A stretch of DNA of 5,905 bases from Pseudomonadota bacterium (GCA_015222795.1 JADFVY010000153.1:1-5905); one strand, 5' to 3'. Positions 1-5,395 are shown, counted from the first letter of the stretch. Notes: a model not told the origin generated them from the sequence alone. Numbers and translations: made by a program.

Positions 1-1
1 T

Positions 2-334
2 GAGATCAACGACCCCGGCGCCGGCGACAATGTGCTGACCGCCAGCCACGCCAGCCACGCCTGCCCCGGTGGCGCGGTATCCTGTTACCTGCGGCTGGAG
101 GGGCCGGGCGCGCCGCGTATCCGCGAGGTGCTGTTCACCGGCGACTTTTTCGTCACCCCGCCGCGCACGGTCTTCGATCTGGAGGCCAGCCTTCGCGGCG
201 TTGCGGCAACGGAGGCCGGCGATGCGGTGGAGAAATTCTTCGCGCAAGCGTCGGTCGATCTGCTGACGATCATGCCGGCCGATTTCCGCACCGTGCTGGA
301 AAGCGCGATCGCCACCGCGCGGGCGGACGGCTGA
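2..334 (+). CDS. Lipoate-protein ligase-like protein, C-terminal part (5' end outside window)
   Basis: The reading frame is open from the left edge, beginning with residues EIND, and stops at TGA 332-334, so only the last ~110 residues are present. The true start lies upstream; the GTG at 32 is internal. The visible segment has the pattern of the lipoate-protein ligase accessory C-terminal domain: an I-R-E-V-x-F-T-G-D-F-F stretch, then a P-P core, an acidic helix (FDLEASLRG) and a closing helix around MPADFRTVLESAI. Family members attach lipoate or octanoate to lipoyl domains of 2-oxoacid dehydrogenases and the glycine cleavage H protein in the cytoplasm. The catalytic BPL/LPL domain is not in the window, so assignment rests on this tail alone and could be wrong. 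A 9-base tandem duplication near the start of the window gives the residues ASHASHA. The next gene starts 32 bases downstream on the same strand, which suggests co-transcription. Confidence 0.6.
   Translation, partial: EINDPGAGDNVLTASHASHACPGGAVSCYLRLEGPGAPRIREVLFTGDFFVTPPRTVFDLEASLRGVAATEAGDAVEKFFAQASVDLLTIMPADFRTVLESAIATARADG
41..58. repeat. Two tandem copies of a 9-base unit
   Basis: GCCAGCCAC occurs twice head to tail (41-49 and 50-58) inside the partial ligase-like reading frame. It is in phase, so it adds a repeated A-S-H without breaking the frame. It looks like a small replication slippage duplication. Confidence 0.6.
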
Positions 335-366
335 GATGCCCGGCCGCAATAGCAGGCGGGAGGACC

Positions 367-1353
367 ATGACGGATAGTCCGGGACAGAACGGCGGCCAGG
401 AAACGCGGCGAAGCTTTCTGGGCGGCGCAACCGGGGAAGACCGGCCGTCGCTGGCCGCGTCGCTGGTGCTTGGCGCGGTGTTTCTGCTGGCGCTGCAGGA
501 CGGGCTGATCAAGCTGGTGAGTCCCGAGGTCTCGCTCTGGCAGTTCCAGACACTCCGCTCCGCGCTGAATCTGGTGTTGCTGTTCCTGCTTAGCCGCGCC
601 GTCTGGGGCACGGCGCCGCCCCGCCCGAAATGCCTCTGGGCGGTGGTCCTGCGCAGCATGCTTCTGGTCGGGGCCATGCTGCTGTTTTTTGGCGGCGTTC
701 CTTTCCTGACCCTGGCCGAGATCGCGGCCGGGCTTTACGTCTTCCCTCTTTTCGCATCTATTTTGGCGGCCGTGGTCCTGCGCGAACGGCTGGGCCCGCG
801 CCGTATCGTGGCAATCGCCGCCGGGTTTGCCGGCACTCTTTTGATCCTGAAACCCGGCAGCGAAAGCTTTGCGCTGGTCGGGCTGATGCCGGTCGGCGCC
901 GGCCTCTGCTACGGCGCGCAGATCCTGGTGACGCGCCGCCTGTGCCGCGAGGAATCGCCGGTTACCCTGGCCCTTGGCGTCTCGATCACCTTCCTGGTCT
1001 TCGGCCTGGGCGGGCTGGTTGTGTTTACCCTGGTGGACGGTGGAGCGCTGGCCATCGAGTGGCCCTATCTGTTCACCGGCTGGCACGAGCCGGCCGTATG
1101 GGTGCTGGCCATCGTTGTTGTCAGTTCGGTTTTGAATTTGACGGCCAATATCGGCCTGGCCAAGGCCTATCAGACCGCAGAGGCAGGCTGGCTCGCCTCC
1201 TTCGATTATTCCTATATGATTTTCGCTACATTCTGGGGTTTCGTCTTCTGGGGCGACATCCCCGGCGCGATGACCCTGACCGGCATGGCCATGATCGCCA
1301 GTGCCGGCGTCTTCGTAACCTGGCGAGAACGCGTGGCGGCGCGACACCCTTAA
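367..1353 (+). CDS. DMT-superfamily transporter, two EamA domains
   Basis: This 328-residue inner-membrane protein has the layout of the drug/metabolite transporter superfamily: a hydrophilic N-tail (~1-28) followed by about ten hydrophobic segments (roughly 31-51, 56-77, 92-110, 115-135, 147-162, 170-188, 200-222, 244-262, 272-295, 300-318) in two five-helix repeats. Typical EamA signatures are visible. Repeat 1 closes with a P-L-F-A...LRERLG stretch (~127-143) and G-x-x-G-T-L-L-I-L-K-P-G (~153-164). Repeat 2 closes with A-K-A-Y-Q-T-A-E-A-G-W-L (~265-276) and F-W-G-F-V-F-W-G-D near 289-297. The start at ATG 367 is preceded by a purine-rich GGGAGGA at 358-364, close to the start. The family exports or imports small metabolites, amino acids or drugs; the substrate cannot be read from sequence. 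The 32-base gap after the upstream gene suggests an operon, but no functional link to a lipoate ligase is evident. Confidence 0.88.
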   Translation: MTDSPGQNGGQETRRSFLGGATGEDRPSLAASLVLGAVFLLALQDGLIKLVSPEVSLWQFQTLRSALNLVLLFLLSRAVWGTAPPRPKCLWAVVLRSMLLVGAMLLFFGGVPFLTLAEIAAGLYVFPLFASILAAVVLRERLGPRRIVAIAAGFAGTLLILKPGSESFALVGLMPVGAGLCYGAQILVTRRLCREESPVTLALGVSITFLVFGLGGLVVFTLVDGGALAIEWPYLFTGWHEPAVWVLAIVVVSSVLNLTANIGLAKAYQTAEAGWLASFDYSYMIFATFWGFVFWGDIPGAMTLTGMAMIASAGVFVTWRERVAARHP

Positions 1354-1410
1354 TTGGGCTAAACCCGCTTAAGCTTCAAGTGGATTGCCTGTAATTACGC
1401 GGTTCGGCGC

Positions 1411-1550
1411 CGAGCGACCTCGTCCTTCGAGACAGGCCTTCGGCCTTCCTCAGGATGAGGGTGCAAATGTATGTATTTCATGAAGAATTAGATGTTGGAG
1501 CCTCATCCTGAGGGGCCCCGTAGGGGCGTCTCGAAGAACGAGGTCGCTCG
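1411..1550. repeat. 140-bp interspersed palindrome with two 50-base arms
   Basis: Bases 1411-1460 and 1501-1550 are inverted copies of each other, with 41 of 50 positions matching and no gaps, separated by 40 unrelated AT-richer bases. Near 1404-1410 and 1551-1557 the similarity fades. Within each arm a 13-base mini-hairpin sits at exactly mirrored positions: 1434-1446 (AGGCC-TTC-GGCCT) and 1515-1527 (GCCCC-GTA-GGGGC). The arms also contain the CCTCA-TCC-TGAGG dyad and a CTTCGAGAC segment. From memory, repeats with these cores are common and scattered in alphaproteobacterial genomes; no search was run. It lies between the ends of two convergent genes and fills most of the gap 1354-1582. It could fold in RNA from either side and stop transcription, but there is no U-tract, so a terminator role is inference. 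Confidence 0.85.
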
Positions 1551-1582
1551 CCGGCGAGGCTAGAGCCGACATTCCAGTCGAG

Positions 1583-2791
1583 CTACGCCCGGAGGAAGGA
1601 TTTCAACTTCCGTTCTGCAAGTTCCACCAGGCGAACGGCAACGCTTGAGGCCACGACATGCGCCAGCTTTACCGGAACCGCGTTGCCAAGTTGCCGCATG
1701 ATCTCGGACCACGCGCCGTGGAACACATAGCCATCGGGGAAGGTTTGCATTCTTGCGGCCTCGCGCGCCGTGAAGTAACGAACATTGCCATCGTCCATCA
1801 CCATCATGTTCTCCCCGCCGGGCACGCCGTGAACGCCTGCCTTCAGGGCCTTTGACGGCAAATCGAGAGGGCTGCCCGTATGCCCCGGATAGGCGCGGGC
1901 GCCTTGCTGGAAGCGGTGATTATGGATTGCGCCCGATAGTGCCGTATCGCGCGGGTCAGGCAAGCCAACCAACCCGTCGCGAACCGTTTTCCATGGCTTG
2001 TGTTGCGCGGATGGCCGCAAATTTGACTGCCGCAACGCATCTATCTTGCCAGCCAGCCGCGAGGGAGCCGCGGGCTGGTCCCCGGTTGCGATTTCATGCC
2101 GGTCCCAATAGTCGCCGGTTACCCATTGGTCCTCCAGCAGGGCATCGAGGGAATGCGTCTCATCGGGGAAATTCCACTCCACGCCCAGGTCCGCGCGGAA
2201 GCCGACGATGAAAACACGCTCGCGCTTCTGGGGCACGCCGTAATTGGCGGCGTTAAGAACCCGGTGTACGACCTTATACGTCAGTCCGCGCCGCTGCCCG
2301 GAGGTCTTGGCCTGTTCCAGGCGAGCCAGATGGTCGAGCACTTCCTCGCCGGCCCTCCTCACAAGCTCGGGAAAAGTGAGTTGCAGCACTACATACTGGA
2401 AGTAGTTGGCGAAGGCCGGTCTGGTCAGGCCCCGGACATTTTCGACGATGAACGCCCTCGGCCGGGTCTGGCGAATGGCCCTGACCGTCGCGGGAAACAT
2501 GTCCCGCGCGTCTTCGTCGGCGCGATGCTTGCCGCCCAGGGGAAAAGGCTGGCAGGGGGGGCCGCCAACGACCAGGTCAATCTCGTCCCCGAGATCCGTG
2601 AAGTCGAATTCCCGGACGTCCCCTTCCGTCAGCGGCCAGTCACCGACCAGCGGATAGCCGCGGCGCGCGTTCTCGCGCACTGTGTCGCAGGCCCATCGAT
2701 TCCATTCGATCACGGCCTTGGGCGAAAAGCCCGCGAGACTTACGCCCATCCCCAGTCCGCCCGCGCCGGCAAACAGTTCAACAACATTCAT
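1583..2791 (-). CDS. dcm: DNA (cytosine-5) methyltransferase
   Basis: This 402-residue enzyme transfers a methyl group from S-adenosylmethionine to C5 of cytosine in a specific DNA sequence. All main C5-MTase motifs are present in order: motif I FAGAGGLGMG (7-16), the E-W acceptor contact near 29-30, motif IV GGPPCQPF with the catalytic cysteine C80, motif VI ENV (117-119), motif VIII QKRERVF (188-194), motif IX around R343-D353 (REAARMQTFPD), and motif X GNAVPV (369-374). The target recognition domain is the less conserved stretch between VIII and IX (~200-335); its target sequence cannot be read, so the symbol is by family only. Length is usual. The start ATG 2789-2791 overlaps the stop of the upstream vsr gene (ATGA), so translation is probably coupled. 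The upstream GGGAG is about 11 bases away, which is far for a strong site. No restriction enzyme gene is in the window, so it may be an orphan methylase or part of a larger system not seen here. Confidence 0.95.
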   Translation of the reverse strand: MNVVELFAGAGGLGMGVSLAGFSPKAVIEWNRWACDTVRENARRGYPLVGDWPLTEGDVREFDFTDLGDEIDLVVGGPPCQPFPLGGKHRADEDARDMFPATVRAIRQTRPRAFIVENVRGLTRPAFANYFQYVVLQLTFPELVRRAGEEVLDHLARLEQAKTSGQRRGLTYKVVHRVLNAANYGVPQKRERVFIVGFRADLGVEWNFPDETHSLDALLEDQWVTGDYWDRHEIATGDQPAAPSRLAGKIDALRQSNLRPSAQHKPWKTVRDGLVGLPDPRDTALSGAIHNHRFQQGARAYPGHTGSPLDLPSKALKAGVHGVPGGENMMVMDDGNVRYFTAREAARMQTFPDGYVFHGAWSEIMRQLGNAVPVKLAHVVASSVAVRLVELAERKLKSFLRA

Positions 2792-3222
2792 GCCGTTTGT
2801 GTCTCCCGTTCCCGTCCACCTAGGAACTCTTCAATTCTGTTCCCGAGTTCCCCGCGGTCGCCGATCTCGCATTCCCATATCACCAGAACTCGCCAGCCCA
2901 TTCGCCCGAGCGTTCCCTGGTTCCTTATATCCCGCTCCCTGTTTCCTTCCAGTTTCGGGACCCAGAAATCAAGCCGGGACTTGGGTATTCTGGCAAGCTT
3001 GCATCCGGGATGCCGGTGCCAGAAACACCCATGGACGAAGATGACCTTCTTCTTGCGCCTGAATACGATATCCGGTTTGCCCGGCAGGTCGCGCGAATGC
3101 AGGCGATAGCGATAGCCCATGGCGTGAACGAGCCGCCGGACTACCATTTCAGGCTTGGTGTCCGCGCCCTTTACGCGGCCCATCCGTTCGCTTCGTTCCT
3201 GTTTGGTGAGCGTGTCCACCAT
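2788..3222 (-). CDS. vsr: Very short patch repair endonuclease (Vsr)
   Basis: This 144-residue mismatch-specific nicking enzyme cuts next to T in T:G mismatches formed when 5-methylcytosine deaminates, starting short-patch repair. Key residues line up with E. coli Vsr: E25 in the DTKPE motif, the catalytic metal ligand D51 (PGKPD), H64, H69 and H71, and the wedge aromatics F67, W68 and W87. Zinc ligands are represented by C66, H71, C74 and C118; the last two are shifted by one through an HPGC insertion relative to E. coli. The start MVDTLTKQERSERMGRVKG matches the usual N-terminus. No strong ribosome binding site precedes ATG 3220-3222. Its TGA overlaps the dcm ATG by four bases, with vsr first; in E. 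coli vsr lies after dcm. The hydrophilic C-tail after ~130 (GGREREREs-like) is poorly conserved. Assignment is firm; the exact sequence context it recognises presumably follows the partner methylase. Confidence 0.95.
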   Translation of the reverse strand: MVDTLTKQERSERMGRVKGADTKPEMVVRRLVHAMGYRYRLHSRDLPGKPDIVFRRKKKVIFVHGCFWHRHPGCKLARIPKSRLDFWVPKLEGNRERDIRNQGTLGRMGWRVLVIWECEIGDRGELGNRIEEFLGGRERETQTA

Positions 3223-3316
3223 CCCACATATGGTATGCCACGATAACGCGACCCCAACAACATCGAAGTATCAGAGCCGACCATAATGCAATAACAGAAC
3301 AAAGGAAGAACGTACA

Positions 3317-3436
3317 ATGCCGCACAAGAATGCGGTCGTAAAGCAAATAATTCAATTTCCAGGAAACTTGCTGGACCTGTTCGGCATGTCCGCGGACGAT
3401 TTGATCCCCGAATGCGAGGGCATCGTGACGGCCTGA
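3317..3436 (+). CDS. Unrecognised small protein, 39 residues
   Basis: An ATG at 3317 opens a 39-codon frame ending at TGA 3434-3436. It is preceded by AAGGAAG at 3302-3308, eight bases before the start, a convincing Shine-Dalgarno site. It is followed 20 bases later by a GC-rich hairpin with a T7 tract, so it looks like a complete single-gene unit. The protein starts MPHKNAVVKQ, has a hydrophobic/amphipathic middle (IIQFPGNLLDLFGM) and an acidic C-terminal part (SADDLIPECEG). It has one cysteine, at residue 33. No signal peptide or transmembrane helix is obvious. It is divergent from vsr with a 94-base gap. The first half uses AT-rich codons (caa, ata, att, ttt) unlike the flanking genes. I recognise no family. 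It could also be a leader peptide or an untranslated small RNA with a chance frame; the good start signal and terminator favour a real expressed unit. Confidence 0.5.
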   Translation: MPHKNAVVKQIIQFPGNLLDLFGMSADDLIPECEGIVTA

Positions 3437-3456
3437 ATTTTCAGAACATTTTGATC

Positions 3457-3482
3457 AGCCCGCGCCCGCGGCGGGTTTTTTT
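3457..3482 (+). terminator. Rho-independent terminator after the small ORF
   Basis: AGCCCGC (3457-3463) pairs with GCGGGTT (3471-3477) around a 7-base loop, with one G·T pair, and is followed by a run of seven T (3476-3482). The stem and T-run lie on the + strand, 20 bases after the small ORF stop. Confidence 0.8.
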
Positions 3483-3715
3483 GTGCGTGGCGGACGGTTG
3501 TAACGGCGCTTGCACATAGCCCTACATATATTGTGGCGTTATGTCACAGGTAAAAAGAGTTCCCCACATGAAATAATATCTCGATTAACACGTTGTATTC
3601 TATAACGGGTTGCAATCCGGTACGTCGCCATAGAGCGACGGCCGGGTCTTCTTAAAATATGAACCAGGGTTTTTGGACCTGGAAAGATACCTATAACAGA
3701 AGGGGCAGGAAAAAG
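3483..3715 (+). promoter_or_regulatory. Promoter/leader region of tusA with a 12-bp hairpin
   Basis: This stretch has no convincing gene and is AT-rich (22 G+C of 60 at 3541-3600). It must carry the tusA promoter, since a strong terminator ends just before it. The best -10-like match is TATAAC at 3601-3606, without a well-spaced -35, so promoter placement is weak. A stable hairpin follows: 3615-3620 pairs with 3642-3647 and 3623-3628 (CGTCGC) pairs with 3635-3640 (GCGACG), with a 6-base loop and a small internal loop. The next bases are TCTTCTT, which is not a full T-run. If transcription starts near 3610 the hairpin would be at the very 5' end of the tusA mRNA, about 70 bases before the start codon. 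It could stabilise the RNA or act as an attenuator; no riboswitch class was recognised. Confidence 0.4.
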
Positions 3716-3961
3716 ATGGCGAGGACGGAACGCGCGGCGCAGACGCTGGATATGAAGGGCATGAATTGCCCGATGCCGCTGATCTGGGCCCGGAACATGA
3801 TGGAAATTATGGAGCCGGGCGAAAGCATCGAGGTGCTGGCCACCGATCCGGGAACCATCAGGGATTTCAAGGTCTATGCAAAGTCAGCCGGCCATGAGCT
3901 GGTGAACTGGAGCGAGACCCGGGGACTAATCACAATTCTCCTGAAGAAAGGCGCCGCCTGA
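3716..3961 (+). CDS. tusA: TusA-family sulfur carrier protein
   Basis: This small cytoplasmic protein carries a persulfide on a conserved cysteine and passes sulfur to acceptors (tRNA thiolation, molybdenum cofactor or sulfur oxidation enzymes, depending on family branch). With the start at ATG 3716 it is 81 residues, the same length as E. coli TusA. The family hallmark is clear: L-D-M-K-G-M-N-C-P-M-P with the CPxP cysteine at C18. The rest follows the two-layer fold pattern, with a helix after the motif, GESIEVLATDPGT (~37-49), then FKVYAKSAGHEL (~52-63) and a final strand ITILLKK. A longer frame opens at ATG 3659, but that start has no ribosome binding site, while AGGGGCAGGA (3701-3710) sits five bases before 3716; the extension is therefore untranslated leader. 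The convergent neighbour encodes a YeeE-type sulfur transporter, so a role as acceptor for imported thiosulfate or sulfur (TsuB-like) is plausible. The last codons form part of the downstream hairpin. Confidence 0.9.
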   Translation: MARTERAAQTLDMKGMNCPMPLIWARNMMEIMEPGESIEVLATDPGTIRDFKVYAKSAGHELVNWSETRGLITILLKKGAA

Positions 3962-3979
3962 AAGCAGGGCGGCGCCTTT
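3947..3979. terminator. Shared hairpin between convergent tusA and transporter genes
   Basis: AAAGGCGCCGCC (3947-3958) is perfectly complementary to GGCGGCGCCTTT (3968-3979), a 12-bp stem with a 9-base loop that contains the tusA stop codon TGA 3959-3961. The A3/T3 ends make it read similarly on both strands, as expected for a bidirectional terminator. The T-runs are short, so efficiency is uncertain. Confidence 0.7.
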
Positions 3980-4028
3980 GATAAGTGTCGGCGGATAAAG
4001 CTGCTCGCCCCTTGAGATAGCCGGCAAG

Positions 4029-5129
4029 TTAACCGCGTCTGCACATCGCCGCCAACGCGCCGGTGAAGCTACCCTCTTCCAGATATTTCATGCCATAGAC
4101 GCCGCCGGCGATGATCGAGGCCAGCGCGATCAACGAGCCCAGCGCCAGGGTCGACATGCCGGCAATGCCCTGGCCCACGGTGCAGCCCAGTGCCAGGATG
4201 CCGCCCGTGCCCATCAGCGCCGCGCCGATCAGATGGCGGATCATATCGCTGGCGTCGGTGAAGCTTTCGACCCTGAACGATTTTGTCGCCATCGCCATGA
4301 TGAAAGACCCGGCGATGACACCGCCGACCGTGGAAATGCCGAAATTGATGGTCGAGCCCGAGAAGGTCATCAGATACATGATGCTCTCGCCGGTCGGGTT
4401 TATGAAGGTGAAGGAGCCCAACTGGGTTGGCTCGAAATCGTCATAGCCGATGACGCCCGTCGCGTACCATGCGGCCGGCACCAGCAGCCCGATGATCAGG
4501 CCAGCGGCCATGTCGCGCTTCGAAGCCCGGAACCCCGCATCCTTGAAACAGAAGGCCAGTAGCCCGCCGCCGGCCAGAATGGTTACGATCCAGCGCAGCG
4601 TATCGGCGGAGGCGCCGGTTAGCCCGGCCAGCAAATCGGGAATGCCTTGGGATTCATAGTTCTCCGACAGGTCTATATTGGTGACGGCTTCCAGTTCAAC
4701 TCGGCCCATGCCGATCAGTCCGCGCAGGGTCATATAGGCGAAAATGCCCAGCACGATGGCGACCACCAGCGATTTCAGGTTTCCCGCGCCCAGCCGGACC
4801 AGCGTCTTGTTGCCGCAACCGCCGCCCATTGTCATGCCGAAGCCGAACATCAGCCCGCCGATGATGGCGCCGGCCCAGCCGAAATTGGTGGTAAGATAGA
4901 TCGACTCGCCCAGATCGACGATTTCGAAGGCGTGCATCGCCTGGCTGACCAACATGGCCACGGCGATCGCCATCAGCCAGGCCCGCATGCGGTTCCAGTT
5001 GCCCATGAAGACCATGTCCGAAATGGCTCCCATGGTGCAGAAATTGGTGCGGTTGGCCGTGGCGCCGAAAACCCCGCCCAGCACGAACCCGGAAATAGCC
5101 ACGACGGTGCCGATCTCCATGTCTTCCAT
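4029..5129 (-). CDS. YeeE/YedE-family thiosulfate/sulfur transporter
   Basis: This 366-residue inner-membrane protein is dominated by about nine hydrophobic segments (for example ~8-28, 50-68, 84-104, 119-140, 176-196, 206-226, 266-283, 299-318, 326-346). It shows the small-residue-rich cysteine motifs of the YeeE/YedE (TsuA-like) family: T-N-F-C (C31), GGGCGNKTLVRLG (C105) and GCTVGQGIAG (C316). In characterised YeeE, three conserved cysteines in such motifs relay thiosulfate through the membrane. The internal repeat is visible: the second-half counterpart of the TNFC segment reads T-I-N-F-G near 260-264, with glycine in place of cysteine. The start ATG 5127-5129 is preceded by GAGAGGAAA (- strand, 5143-5135); the ATG three codons later has no such site. 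Family members work with TusA-type sulfur carriers, and one is encoded convergently next door. The substrate could be thiosulfate, sulfide or another sulfur (or selenium) species; sequence does not decide. Confidence 0.9.
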   Translation of the reverse strand: MEDMEIGTVVAISGFVLGGVFGATANRTNFCTMGAISDMVFMGNWNRMRAWLMAIAVAMLVSQAMHAFEIVDLGESIYLTTNFGWAGAIIGGLMFGFGMTMGGGCGNKTLVRLGAGNLKSLVVAIVLGIFAYMTLRGLIGMGRVELEAVTNIDLSENYESQGIPDLLAGLTGASADTLRWIVTILAGGGLLAFCFKDAGFRASKRDMAAGLIIGLLVPAAWYATGVIGYDDFEPTQLGSFTFINPTGESIMYLMTFSGSTINFGISTVGGVIAGSFIMAMATKSFRVESFTDASDMIRHLIGAALMGTGGILALGCTVGQGIAGMSTLALGSLIALASIIAGGVYGMKYLEEGSFTGALAAMCRRG

Positions 5130-5153
5130 GATCGTTTCCTCTCAACAACGAAG

Positions 5154-5189
5154 CCCGCACAACCGGAACATCCGTGTCCGGAACGCGGG
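5154..5189 (-). promoter_or_regulatory. Leader hairpin just upstream of the transporter gene
   Basis: Read on the - strand, CCCGC (5189-5185) pairs with GCGGG (5158-5154). Inside it, CCGG (5181-5178) pairs with CCGG (5166-5163) and ACA (5177-5175) pairs with TGT (5170-5168) around a CGGA tetraloop, with one bulged T. The fold ends 11 bases before the ribosome binding site of the transporter gene. It may be an mRNA stability or translation control element; no known riboswitch was recognised. Confidence 0.4.
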
Positions 5190-5274
5190 ATGCCCGGGAG
5201 GTTCGCCCCCACCCCGTGGCAACAGTTACGATTTTTCTAATATGTAGTTAGCAATGGTGGGGGTAATGGCGCAA

Positions 5275-5302
5275 GCGCTGATTACAGTGCACGCACTAGC
5301 GC
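5275..5302. repeat. Small bulged inverted repeat
   Basis: GCGCT (5275-5279) is complementary to AGCGC (5298-5302), and within it AGTGC (5286-5290) is complementary to GCACT (5293-5297). This gives a stem with a 6-base one-sided bulge and a 2-base centre. It is too tight for a normal RNA hairpin loop unless the inner pair opens, and may instead be a DNA dyad. It lies next to the larger palindrome at 5306-5348. Confidence 0.4.
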
Positions 5303-5305
5303 ATC

Positions 5306-5348
5306 ATCCGATCTGTTGGAATCGCTTATGCGATCCAATAGACCGGAT
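5306..5348. repeat. 43-base near-perfect hairpin between globin and transporter genes
   Basis: Arms 5306-5319 and 5335-5348 match as inverted repeats with two exceptions (5311/5343 and 5315/5339), each of which is a G·T wobble on one strand. They continue into ATCGC (5321-5325) pairing with GCGAT (5330-5334) around a TTAT tetraloop, with a single bulged A at 5320. That gives about 19 paired positions. No T-run follows on either strand, so it is not a classical terminator. It lies about 50 bases past the globin stop and some 180 bases before the transporter start. It could be a processing/stability hairpin, a protein-binding dyad or a small mobile palindrome. The rest of the gap 5130-5395 holds no gene that I can support. 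Confidence 0.7.
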
Positions 5349-5395
5349 AAAGATGCTCGCCTCTTGATACAGACCACTAGTTTGCGACCCGTGGA

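Noticed and set aside
85..1347. A 420-codon open frame on the - strand opposite the ligase tail and transporter.
   Set aside because: Its product is very rich in Q, H, R, G and D with no domain pattern, as expected for the antisense of a hydrophobic membrane protein gene in GC-rich DNA. The + strand transporter is clearly real.
2096..3109. A 337-codon open frame on the + strand across dcm and vsr.
   Set aside because: It runs antisense over two genes with complete catalytic motifs; its product shows no family features.
3149..3355. A 68-codon - strand frame starting upstream of vsr.
   Set aside because: It overlaps the vsr 5' end in another frame, has no ribosome binding site evident and no recognisable product.
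3532..3548. CRP-like site TGTGGCGTTATGTCACA upstream of tusA.
   Set aside because: The half-sites are one base too far apart for the TGTGA-N6-TCACA consensus and two inner positions break the symmetry; kept only as a possible chance dyad.
3659..3715. N-terminal extension of TusA starting at ATG 3659.
   Set aside because: No ribosome binding site before 3659, residues unlike TusA, and a good site before ATG 3716 that yields the standard length.
4647..5240. A 197-codon + strand frame opposite the transporter gene.
   Set aside because: The product is rich in H, Q, G and A, typical for the antisense of a transmembrane gene; no ribosome binding site or domain.
5190..5274. Promoter for the transporter gene in the AT-rich stretch around TTGCTA / TATTAG on the - strand.
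   Set aside because: No pair of boxes has both reasonable consensus match and 16-18 base spacing, so a promoter probably exists there but cannot be placed.
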